From NCBI GenBank assembly GCA_963691815.1, contig OY829654.1:28159188-28223187 (forward strand): a DNA stretch of 64,000 bases, in the 5' to 3' direction. A program made the position numbers and the translations under genes. The notes below the pieces were generated by a model. The model was not told the DNA's origin. It ran no database searches and worked only from the letters and a program-made list of their open reading frames with translations. The first letter of the stretch is position 1. Each line of letters starts with the position of its first letter. This document shows, one piece after another, positions 36,113 through 47,383 of the stretch. The stretch comes from Echiichthys vipera. Taxonomy: Eukaryota > Chordata > Actinopteri > Perciformes > Trachinidae.

Positions 36113-39100
36113 TCAATCCTCAATGACCTCAGAGGACTCAGACACCACTCTGCCATCCTTGGTCTCAATCATCTTGATAACAACATTCTTTTTGCTCTGG
36201 GTGGTGCTGTAGCCGCCGCCGGTGCTGCCGCTGCTGAAGCTACTGCCGCCCATGCTACTTCCATATCCGCCTCCATATCCACTTCCATATCCGCCTCCGA
36301 ATCCGCTGCTAAGACTGCTGGAGTAGCTGCTATTAATTCCGGACGAGGGGTAACCACCGTAGCTTGCTGTTGAGAGAAGGGAGGTAGGACACAAGAGTTA
36401 AACATGGACAAGAGTGGAATCTGTTAAATTCAACAGAATCCAATCATTGGAGACCATTAGTTTTGAATTCAGTCAATACAAAGACAATGAAGGCAAGATG
36501 ACGTACTGCTCTGTTGGGAGATGTTGATAGACTTGATGCCAGTCGCCAGCCTGTCCTCCTCTCCCTCCAGTAGTTTCCTGTAGGTGGCGATCTCAATGTC
36601 CAGAGCGAGCTTGACATTCATCAGGTCCTGGTATTCTCTGATCTGGCGGGCCATGTCCTGTTTGGCTCTCTGCAGGGCATCTTCCAGATCCTTAATGCGG
36701 GACTTGGCGTCCTTCACTGCCATCTCACCGCGCTCCTCAGCCTCAGCGATCTGGGCCTCCAGGTTGGCACGCTGGGAAAAGAAAAATATCCCCAAAAATT
36801 AAGGGCTTGTCAACTCTCCTGATTGTTAAATGACAATAACAAATTATATAGGTCAGAGTGGCATACTATGGTGCCAAAGCACTTTTCCATACCTGTCCCT
36901 TGACGGAATCAATCTCTGATGTCAGTCTCTGGATCATGCGATTGAGGTCTGCGATCTCTGTCTTGGTCGCCCTAAGGTCATCTCCGTATCTGCTGGCGGA
37001 TGTCTGCATCTCCTCATACTAAATAAACATCAACAATACAAGACATTATAATGTGGAAACCCTATTAATCAGAATACTGCATGAACTGATGAATGTAATA
37101 GCTGAGGTGAACATTTTTTCTTTCGATATAAATTTAACATGAAACAGAAACATGAATGAAAAAATTCAAAAGGAGTTCTCAATCACCTTGGACTTGTACC
37201 ATGTCTCTGCCTCGGCACGGCTACGGTTGGCGATATCCTCATACTGAGCCTTGACTTCAGCAACAATGGCATCCATGTCCAGGTTGCGGCTGTTGTCCAT
37301 CTCCACAATGACTGACGTGTCCTTGATCTGGCTCTGGAGCTCACGAAGTTCCTGAAGAAGTACACCAAAATTGAGGAACACCATCAGCTAATGCACTTCC
37401 AGTGATGGCACAAGAAGTAAGTCAATGTGTTGATCAGATGCTGAGAAAAGGTAAGTAAACAAACAACGGTATTGATATGATTTGTGTGCCATACCTCCTC
37501 ATAGATCGACCTGAGGAAGTTGATCTCATCTGTCAGACTCTCCAGCTTGGCCTCCAGCTCAACCTTATTCATGTAGGCCTCGTCAACATCCTGGAACCAA
37601 CAAAAATGTTAGAAGGGGACACCACAAAGAACTAACACTCTCTTCAGGAGAGAGGGGTAAATGAAAACCACAGAAAGGGTATCAGATTTGTAACGTAGAC
37701 AAGTTGTGCTTACCTTCTTGATGAGAACAAAGTCATTCTCACACTCTGTGCGCTTGTTGATCTCATCTTCATACCTGAGAGGGAAAAAATACAGTTCATG
37801 ATTGGATTTGGTATATTCGGAAAGTCCCATCTCATGCTCTTGTTTAGTTTTGAGAGTTTATACAGCAACGTTACACTAGGGGGCGCAAGTAGTCCATCCC
37901 TATCTCTTACACGCCTTTGGGACATTTGATTCACACAGTCTGTTGACTGAGGGCCAAGCAATAAAAGATGTTGATCTGATATTTGTCCCTCCGGGTTCCT
38001 CTGAATTCAGCTAATACGTTTTGTTTATATTTGGACAGGTGACAAAAATGTGTGGTATTGCTGTACGTGTGTTGTGTTAGAGACATGAGCGTGTAAGCAT
38101 GCACATGCTTGTATCATCTTGGGTAAAGTTAAAGACAGCTTTGCAACTCTTATAACTTTATTATAAAAGTTATAACTGAATTTTATTTATAATAACTTTA
38201 ACTCCAGTCATATGTAATACAATGGGCGTTCTAAACATGCTTCCTCAGTGCTGTAATTCCCTAGAGCTGGTATGACGCAAGACAATGGACAGATGTAGGG
38301 AGGAGTCAACAAAAAGATTAACTCAGTGTTCTGCAATGCTAGTCTTGAAGCACAAATCAGACTTGAACTGTTGTACTTTTGGGCCTTTAGTTATGAATGA
38401 ATGCCTTCAGTGTAACCTAAATGAAAAAGATGCATCTTTATGGGGTAGAACAGGACTGACACTGCGTACAGGGGCTCATTTTTATCCCGCACTGCCCCCT
38501 TCCACACTCACTTGTTCTTGAAGTCCTCCACCAGGCCCTGCATGTTGTGCAGGTCAGCCTCCAGCTTCATCTTGTCGTTGCCCAGGCTGTCGAGCTGCCT
38601 GCGCAAGTTGCCGATGTAGGCCTCGAACATGGCGTCGATGTTGGAGCGGGTGGTGGTCTGTCCCTGCAGGAGGCTCCACTTGGTCTCCAGCATCTTGTTC
38701 TGCTGCTCCAGGAAGCGGACCTGATGTGTAGAGGGGGGGATAAGAGTTGTTTATCATGGTAACTAGTTAGCAACCAATCAAAAAAGCATTACATAGAATC
38801 AGTGACTTACATGGTTGCCTTCTGTAAAAAATATGTAAAGACGGATCCCTTGGCATCAGCTATGAATTATTATGAAATTCTCTTTAAAAGTATTACGTAA
38901 CTGCAGTCTGCTCTGCTCTGACAAACCGCATAGCCTCCGGGATAACATCCTTACACTCAATCATCAGGGTCAACCTCGCCATGCCTCATATTCACGGTCT
39001 ACAGTCTTTGTTGTTTCTTATCTAACTTTGGAGCCTTGTAAGCTGCTGTTTGCGGAAAAGGAAGGCCTGACGTTCATGCATCCTGACAGGAGGTAGAGGG

Positions 39101-40682
39101 GAGGGAGATCATGACGAGGTTGGAAAAATCTGGAGATGGAGGAACAGTGCTAGTTTAACCTTCTCCTCCATTTCTTCCTGTTTTTGTACAGCTGAGTTCG
39201 CAGTCAAAGAAGAAAAATTCAGAGAGAGAAGTGAGTTTGTACATTTGTGGGTAGTGAAAGCAGATATGTGACTGAATGGACCTTGCCCTGATAAATTACA
39301 CTCTACAGGTGAGATCTAACCAAGAACCTCTCAGGGTCTTAGTAAATATAGATACTGACTTCAAATCTTCTTCAAATGCACTTTATTTCTTTAGCGCCAT
39401 TGTGCCAGGAGAAGGTGAGCTGATATGTAGCCAGTCAGCTGGCATTGACCAGAACATGAAACCATCTGACCTATTTAAATATTAACCAACTGCTGAGGCC
39501 TCAGAGGACAAATACACTCCTGAGTATTTCATGCTGGACTTAAATGCTGATATGAACGGTTTAAAGTCAATGTATGCATACTCCCAAAGAGCACTCCTTT
39601 TAAAATGTGACACAGTGAAAGAAAGTTTTGTCAAACAATTGCACTCAGTGCTGTCTGTATGTGTGTACGTTAGGGAGGGGTGAGGGCCACCAGGGCCGCA
39701 GAAAGAGCCACACCCCGTGCTTAGGGAGGGACCATTCCCAAGGTAACTCGTATCACAAGCCCTGAGCTCTGCCCTGACACACCCTTAGCTCTCTTGTCTC
39801 TCTCTCCTTCTCTCTCGCTCTCTCTCTCTTTTTTCTGCAAGTCTGTTTTTCATCACTATAAAAGGGCAGCCTGAGCCAAAAGATAGAGAGCCTAACCCTA
39901 ACTTTGAGCTACAGCACATTTTTTCCTGCCCTGACTGCATTTGTGGGAGGTGAGGAGAGCAGAGAGGGGAATAAATCAACTTTCTCCACGCAGCAAAAAG
40001 TGAGGAAATCAGCATTACACGACATGTGGCAAACATATGGACATCTAAGATCAAATATTGCAAAACAATGTCACAGCACTGTAGAGAATCAATCAGCCTT
40101 TTGACTACACTGAGTTTTCCCAGGCACCTAAAGAAGGTTATGTCTATTTGAAGAGAAGATATAGGCAAAGACAAGTGCCTGGGTAACCTGTTTTTTTGAC
40201 ACACATATAGGCACTGGATTTCAAGCTCTTACCTTGTCAATGAAGGAAGCAAATCGGTTGTTGAGTGTCTTGATCTGCTCCTTCTCCTGGGTGCGGACAG
40301 CTTGGATGCTGGGGTCAATCTCGAGGTTCAGGGGGGCCAGGAGGCTTCTGTTTACAGTCACAGCGGTGATAGGGGCATGAACACCCATGCCACCAGCCAT
40401 GCCACCACCCATGCCACCACCCATGCCACCACCGAAGCCACCACCGTAGCCACCACCATAGCTTCCGCCACCCATGCCTGCACCACTCATGCTTGAGCTC
40501 AGGCCGTAGGAAGTGGAGCTGGTGATGCCACCTCCAAAGCCCCTGTTGCCTCCTCCATAGGAAGACTTGACACTGTAGCTACTGCGGGAGGGGCCACTGC
40601 CTTGTCCAGCGAAGGATCTGCTGCTGAAGCTCCGTGGGGCATTAGAAGTCTTCACACTGTAGGAGGTGGTCTTATAACTCAT
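36113..40682 (-). CDS. krt8: type II keratin, K8-like, 8 coding exons, 541 aa
   Basis: Type II keratin of simple or embryonic epithelium type. It would form filaments with a type I partner (K18-like), not present here. Coding exons, minus strand: 40682-40233, 38720-38512, 37774-37714, 37590-37495, 37351-37187, 37018-36893, 36771-36507 and 36366-36113, all with GT/AG introns. Exons 2-6 are 209, 61, 96, 165 and 126 bp. Exon 7 is 265 bp, equal to the usual 221 plus 44, so the intron after LEGEE.R is absent. The Ser/Gly-rich head (about 1-130) has a VNR/GF motif and GGM repeats. The rod is about 131-441. The tail is Gly/Ser-rich and ends KMIETKDGRVVSESSEVIED, the K8-type tail. The start ATG has A at -3. 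Intron 1 (38721-40232) shows nothing further. Fish krt4 is very similar, so the symbol is at the krt4/krt8 group level. Confidence 0.94.
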
Positions 40683-40826
40683 TCTGAAATCTGGAGGTTT
40701 CTTTCTCTTTTGGATGAAATAAGTCTGGGAAGGTCAGACCCAATGGCTCGGTTGGCAAGGCAGGCAGGCAGGCAGGCAGAGGGGAGAGACCAGAGTGGAT
40801 AGAAATGAGCAGAAACTTCTGAGGAG

Positions 40827-40833
40827 TTTTAAA
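40827..40833 (-). promoter_or_regulatory. TATA-like box of the K8-like keratin gene
   Basis: The minus strand reads TTTAAAA about 145 bp upstream of the ATG, predicting a start near 40797 and a 5' UTR of about 115 nt. A GC-rich stretch lies upstream. Inferred from sequence only. Confidence 0.45.
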
Positions 40834-41052
40834 GCCTGCGGCTGTGGGAGGGGACTGTGGTGAGCTGCCATTGGCTGGGAGTCCGGGTGAGGGAGAGAGA
40901 GGCAGGGCCGTAACATTACACTTCCATGACACATTGTCCAGTCACTCAAAACCATTACCTGGTCTCTCTACAGGCTCTCTACTCTGTGTTGTTAGAGAAA
41001 ATCCGCCCTTCTGAGAGGACGTCGAATGGTTATATTCTTTTGCTTTGATCTT

Positions 41053-41165
41053 GTGTGTGTGTGTGTGTGCGTGCGTGTGTCTACTACATCTACAACTACT
41101 CAAACACACCACAGCTGATTCAACATGTAAGATCTGGTTAAATAAAAGGATCATTCCAACAGCAG

Positions 41166-41240
<75 letters not shown>
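41053..41240 (+). repeat. (GT)n microsatellites
   Basis: An imperfect GT run at 41053-41079 and a pure run of about 36 units at 41169-41240, about 400 bp upstream of the K8-like start codon. The rest of 40834-41517 is unassigned. Confidence 0.95.
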
Positions 41241-41241
<1 letters not shown>

Positions 41242-41517
41242 CGTGTACGTGTGTAAGGAGGGAGGTATTGCTGATTATTTTTTAGAACAAATAGTTATAG
41301 TGAATTTCTGCTACTATATCTTTCCCTTCACCCTCATTTCTAACAGTTTTCACCATGATTAGATCATGTTATTATTACCGTATCAATTTCTCATTATGTA
41401 TTTATATTCAACACATTACTGCACAACTTTTTATTTTTTATTTTAGTTTGTGCATTTTACCATTACTATACTCCTGTATGCTACTGTATTATAATATAAT
41501 ATATTTTCCATTATATC

Positions 41518-42131
41518 ATGGCTCTCAACAAGAAACTGGTGGATTGCTTACTCCAGGTAGGGAATGAGTCCTTACCACAAGTGAAGGAGTGCAAGTACCT
41601 TGGGATCATGTTCACGAGTGAGGGGACGATGGAGTGTGAGTTTGGCCGGAGAATCGGAGCAGCGGGGGCGATGTTGCAGTCGCTCTACCGCACCGTTGTG
41701 ATGAAAAGAGAGCTGAGGAAGGCAAAGCTCTGGATCTACCCGTCAATCTTCGTTCCTACCCTCAGCTATGGTCATGAAAGCTGGGCCATGACCGAAAGAA
41801 CGAGGTTGCGGGTACAAGCGGACGAAATGGGTTTTCTCAGAAGGGTGGCTGGAGTCTCCCTTAGAGATATGGTGAGAAGTTCAGCCGCTGCTCCTTTGCG
41901 TTGAAAGGAGCCAGTTGAGGTGGTTCGGGCATCTAGTAGGGATGCCCCCTTGGCGCCTCCCTAGGGAGGTGTTCCAGGCACGTCCAGCTGGGAGGAGGCC
42001 TCGGGGAAGACCCAGGACCAGGTGGAGAGATTAGATCTCCACACTGGCCTGGGAACGCCTCAGGATCCCCCAGTTAGAGCTGGTTAATGTGGACCCCGAC
42101 CCCGGATAAGAGGTTGAAGATGAGATGAGAT
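41518..42131 (+). mobile_element. non-LTR retrotransposon ORF2 C-terminus and 3' end, copy 1
   Basis: The reading frame encodes the region after the RT palm: KYLGIMFTSEGTMECEFGRR, then YPSIFVPTLSYGHESW and FLRRVAGVSLRD. A frameshift follows at about 41885-41905. The frame then resumes with LRWFGHLVGMPPWRLPREVF and the GRRPRGRPRTRWRD motif, followed by TAG at 42032-42034. It ends in a GATGA repeat tail. It is a fish jockey/L2-like LINE fragment and is 5' truncated. Compared with 62944-63205 it lacks about 60 bp near the end. Confidence 0.8.
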
Positions 42132-44698
42132 GAGATCATATTTTATTCCTATATTTGAGCTGCTGCTGTTTGTAACGTCTGAGATTGTAGTAAGATTTTA
42201 AGCCATGATATTGTAGACATATTTGTAGGAGCATTGTTGGAGGCACCCTGGGATCTAAGAATTTCAACGCCCTCTGTTCCTCAGCGGTGTTACATACTGA
42301 AATACACTAGAAGTAGAGGTGTAAGAAATAATATTATACTTGAGTATTGTGATAGTAGGTTTTGTGGCACTGCATTGATTTTCAGAAACATTGCATTGAT
42401 TTTTAATCAACTCTGAGAATCGGCACAGCTGGCAGTCTCGGCCAACATTACTGTCTTTATGAAGCTGTAGCAGCATCAGTTTTAAACCTAGTGTTAGAGT
42501 ATTTGTAACATATGAAACTAGATAACCTAACGCATCTATTAGAGGCTTCCACTGGGAACCATGTTGAGCTAGCTTGTCTGGAAGTGGGCTAAATAACGTT
42601 TCAAAGTTAGGCTACATTTTGGCCATGAAAGAAAAAGGCATGTTCTCCATACTATAACAGTTTTCCTAAAATTTAATTTGAAAAATTGCAATATATTACC
42701 TTGCTTACAGTATCACAACATATCATAGTACACTGAATCCTACTACATAGCACATAACAGCATTAACCCACAGATTTTCAGAACGATGTGTTAATTGGCG
42801 ATTTTAGGTTTTTTTACATTCTTATCTGTTTCCAGTCTTCATGCTAAACTTAGCTCACTGGCTGCTGGCTGCGTCTCCAAACTTAATGGTATCGACCTTC
42901 TCATCTAACTTACTGCAAGGAGACAAACAAGCCCATATCCCAAAAACTGTCAAACCATTGCTTTAACCCAGACCATTTGAGTGGTCAAAATAATGCATCC
43001 AAAAGCAACTACATGCATACAGCCAATGCTGTGTCCTTTTGCCAGGTGTGCTAGCATGCACCATCAAACTCAGTAAGCAGTGCCACTCAAGACACCTTTT
43101 GCTTGTTCTTTTAAAAAAAACACCAAAACAAAGAGGATGATGCTGAGAAGCACTTGGGAAATTCAACAGTTAACATACGCATATTTCAGCGCTGAGGCAT
43201 CTTTAAAACAGGAGCAAAACAGTCACCCCAGCAGTGCTACGATAAGACATTTTGGAGGAGGTTTGGGTGTTTTGGATGCTTTAGGGCTCAAAATTCCATG
43301 GCTGATGCAGGCAACCTGTACTCAACCTCGTCTTGTTCTGAATCTAACACGGACCATATGCACTGTTTTGTATACTTATATCTGCAAACCAGGTGAACTG
43401 CACTAACCAGCTGGCTTTCATTACTGTCAAACAAGAGGTACGTTGGGTTAACGCCATTTAGCCTGAGGCCCAATGAGCGCAAGCCAAAGTTTGTATACAA
43501 CTGAGTGTGACTTTGTGTATATGTCTATGTGTCTGTTGTGATGCATTAGTCTCTATAAACACCTTTCCGTAATTAATGTCTGATGCTTATTCCTGAGAGA
43601 ACTACATACTGTGTAAACACTGTTAAAAAGAGTCCACAGTGATAACAGAGTGCCACTATTGCTCCTATATCAATCTGAGTCTGCACTAGAATTTGACCTT
43701 GTTTCCCACCATGCTGCAAGACTAAAGCGGAATACATGGCAGCTCAAACTTCAACCATGCTTCCACCAATACTGGCCCTGCATTCCTCTCCTCCCCCATT
43801 GATTTCCTCCTCCAGTCCCTCACCACGATGAGTCATGAGTCTTGGCATTACCAAACCAACTCCTTCCACCATATTCTCACTCCCCCATCTTCTCTAACCT
43901 TCCTCCTTTCCGCCAGTGGCTCTTGGCCTCATTATTACCGTGGAAACACACCGAAATAAAACAGACGACTACCATCGTCTTTTTCGCCAAAACGGATGCC
44001 AGCCCAAGAACGAGGCATTTGCGACAGCAGAGCACAGTTGCAAAGCTCAGAGGGAATGACTCAAACTGACAAAAGAACATGTGGCAATATCGATATGATG
44101 TTGTGAATGACTTTGAGCTTTCGCCACATAGGAAAAAAATCCGGTATGTAACCAAAATAAATAGCGCCAAAGGGGAATTGCTTTGTGAAATTCACATGAC
44201 TGCAGGGAAATCATGGTGTAATCATATCATCACTAGGTTTTGAATCATGTGGGACGTTGATTCAAAAGCCACAGTAAACAAGAGCAGATCTTTCTCCCTA
44301 GAAGTTAATTGAATTCCAGTAATTCCACCATGAATTATGAAAAATGCCTCGGTTGATCGTATGATTCTCATTACTCCGACCAAGGTGAATTACTGTTAGC
44401 AATCTCATAAAGTTCTGATGTTGTTTTGTAGTTTGAACCCTTTTTATCTGCAAACGGATAAAAGTCAAAATCTGGGTTTATTGAAAGACAAAAGTAATCA
44501 AACTTCCAGCATGATTACAGTTTCTTGTTGCTATTAGTGATGCACTTTTTGCCATTTTGCCATTATTTGATTTATTTATTTATGCCAGTTGTGTCAGTTT
44601 GATTTATTTTAAAGAATGAATAATATGGAAGACGTTGAGCAAATCATTCTCTCTAATTGGCTATTTCTGCTCCGAGCTGATCTTAAATGATACTACTT
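42132..44698. other. intergenic, no recognised feature
   Basis: No gene or confident repeat recognised. Confidence 0.45.
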
Positions 44699-45046
44699 GG
44701 GGCGGCAGTAGCTCAGTCCATAGGTGACTTGGCTGGGAATCGTAGGGTCGCTAGTTCTAGTCCCTGTGTGGACCATGTATGGAGTGTGGACTGGTGGCTG
44801 GAGAGGTGCCAGTTCATCTCCTGGGCACTGCCTTCGGTGCTGTTGAGCAAGGCACCGAAACCCTCAACTGCTCGGGGCACCGGTCACTGGCAGCCCCCTC
44901 GCTCTAACATCTCTCCTTAATTGCATGTATACAGGTCTTGTTTGTGCATGTGTGTATTTCGGGCCTGTGTGTGTGTAAAATGATTAATAATAAGAGTGAA
45001 AAAATTCAATTTCCCCGTTGCGGGATAAATAAAGAAATTCTTCTTC
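44699..45046 (+). mobile_element. tRNA-derived SINE, copy 3 (full length)
   Basis: The head starts ggggcggcagtagctcagtc with a good A box but a damaged B box (ctagttctagtcc). The body and tail match copies 1 and 2, ending 'gggataaataaagaaattc' plus TTC. Confidence 0.88.
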
Positions 45047-45224
45047 AAATCTTGAGTGTGTGTTTTTGTGTTTTCTGTGTTTTTCTTTAAGAGCATTATG
45101 AAGTGTAATTCTAAGAACGTATTCTCAAAATGTTGATATCTGATGAAATATAATGTAAACGGCTTTGTGTGATACCCTACTAAATATGGCATTCCATTTA
45201 AATACAATGACCACGGCGGTTTAG

Positions 45225-45430
45225 ACAACAAGCGGTGACAGGTTTAGGCAACAAAAACTACCGTTACATGACTGGTTAAGTTTAGGCAACAAAACACATG
45301 GTCCTCGGAGATAAGGTTTGGTCCATGTTCCAGGACACAACACAACACTGCAGGGACACAAGCATCGGTCCACCTGGGTGAAAGTCCTGTGTTTTGGGAC
45401 CCGTCGACCACCGTGACCTCCTCCCTACGT
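45225..45430. repeat. dispersed repeat with 'gtttaggcaacaaaa' units
   Basis: Repeated short units (ggtttaggcaacaaaaact, then aagtttaggcaacaaaacac) are followed by a GC-richer segment ('ggtgaaagtcctgtgttttg'). A related unit is at 20320-20400. It is a familiar fish repeat form; the family is unassigned. Confidence 0.5.
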
Positions 45431-47181
45431 GGACTTTAGCGTTCTTATACTATGTCTCCTTACCTTTGCTCTGGATGTAATTAAAAATGACAGTGCATTC
45501 CTTTTCGTAGTTATAGTGAATGAGAACACTCTGGTTTGTTAAATACGGACCCTGGTGTCAACACTGCTCTTAAGTCAAGAAACCATCCCATGACACCTAA
45601 AAAAAAATTAAATCAGTTTCAATCACAATCAATCATTAAATGTGATTTCTGATGACATCTGTGTGGTCTCAATGTGTACTCAGGAGATAAATATGCATAG
45701 GAGTAATCAGTAACGGCAGGTTTTAGAGTACCATGGGTGTTCCAGATCAGCTCAGTTGCCACTTAATACAATACAAACAATCATTACAACAACTTCATAA
45801 GTGGCATTTCTTGAAGCCTCTGGTTCTTAAGCTTCTTGTTAAAGAGGTGTCCAATAATACCTGAGTAACACCGCAGGAAATAACAACAACACCTCTGTGT
45901 CTGTGAAGACGTTAACTAATCTCATTCAGTGAGTGTCAGTTATTTACTACGCCTGCCATTCATTCCATTCATATCAATCAATGGTAATGAGGCTTTCATC
46001 AGGAGCGGTCACATGCTTGAGGTGATTGTCACCATCTGCTGTTACAACATCAACAGACTGAGCTTCATACTGTATCTGCTGGTAAATCCCTAAGCTAAGC
46101 AGCTGGCTGATATTTCTTGTTTGACTGCTAGGCTGAGCCGCGGTGAGCAGGATTTTACAGCAGGGTAAATAAGTGTGAACAGAGATGGACCTTTACACTG
46201 GGTGTGCTGATGTAGCGCTCTATAAACATCGCAGGGGATCTATCACTGTCAGCTCGGCACAAAGCTGTCACAAGGCGTGTCAGAGTGTATCACCGCTTCT
46301 GTGTGTGTGTGTGTGTGTGTGGGGGGGGGGGGGGTGCAGGCAATGAGGTTGTGTGTTGATGCGCATAACTCCCTCTCACCCCTGTGTTCAGACACACACA
46401 GGGCGGAGGAACTCTTCCGTGTTAGTCGACGTAAAAACATTGGTCAAACTTGTAGCATTTGAAGGGCGAACTCATCATGACCCTTCGCTATAATGTGTCA
46501 TTGTCAAGAGTGTGTTGGGTTTCTCTTGACATAAGCATCAGAAAATCACTACATTCGATGTATTTGTAACTAGGGTGGTTTCAATGCAGTCTCTTTAGTT
46601 CTGTAATAACTTAAAGCTTTCCAGCAGCCCTTCCTGGCAGGATATGGTACAATCACCCTGCACTTTTTTGTTTTAAGACCCCATTGTTTTGCAGCCGAGC
46701 CTTTTTAAGGAGAGAAAGAGGACACCCCCTCTCAGACAGATGAACTTGTTTAACTTTGCTTTACTCTGGAACACAAGGCTCCGAGGAATTTTCTGAATAA
46801 ATGTTAGATTAGAAAGTAGCCTTAAGTAGCCTGGATTGAGGCTGATTACCACTGTTATGCAATGTCTTGTAGACTGAGCCATTGTACCGTTGCACTGTTG
46901 CTAATGACTGTATCAATACTTAAAAGGGAATACATTTAAAAGGCAAAAAACATCCACAGATGCTACAATTTATTCCATCCTTTCAATGGATGCGGTCCTT
47001 ACAAATCTTACCCGACATCAATTTGTGTAACCTGTATCAAATGAATTGCTTTTACTCACTGTTTAGAGCTTTCCTGGTACAAGTCAAGAAATAACATTAA
47101 AGGATAGTTTTTTATTTAAGAATCTGTCCGTTAGCCTGCTAGCTTCAACAAAGGCTAACATTAACATCCTACATTCACTGT
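45431..47181. other. intergenic, no gene
   Basis: Unassigned apart from a (GT)10 run joined to a 14-bp G run at 46301-46334. Confidence 0.45.
46301..46334 (+). repeat. (GT)n followed by poly-G
   Basis: Ten GT units then 14 G. The G run could form a quadruplex, though this is only inferred. Confidence 0.9.
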
Positions 47182-47383
47182 AACTCCCTTGATCGGTCTA
47201 AGCTGGGCCGCTTCGATGAGTTCTAGGGCCTCCTGCAGCAGGTACATCGCATCCCCAATGTGGAGCTGTTGGTGGGCTATGCTGACGTACACGGGGACCT
47301 GCTGCCTATCAACAATGACGATAACTACCACAAAGCCATTTACACCGCCAGCCCTCTACTCAGACTATTCCTGCAGAGGAAAG
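47182..47383 (+). pseudogene. pard6: orphan exon fragment of a PAR-6 polarity gene (PB1 domain), with in-frame stop
   Basis: The frame encodes SLDRSKLGRFDEF, then a TAG stop at 47224-47226, then GLLQQVHRIPNVELLVGYAD and VHGDLLPINNDDNYHKA, then SPLLRLFLQRK. It ends with a phase-1 GTAAGC donor at 47384. This is the PB1 domain of PAR-6, which binds atypical PKC in the polarity complex. PAR-6 proteins have Tyr where the TAG stands. The expected FGAEFRRF stretch and an acceptor are not seen on the left. No PDZ-coding exon follows within the window. The intact donor argues against a processed pseudogene, so it is most likely a relic of a duplicated gene. A sequencing error at the stop is the alternative. 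Confidence 0.82.
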
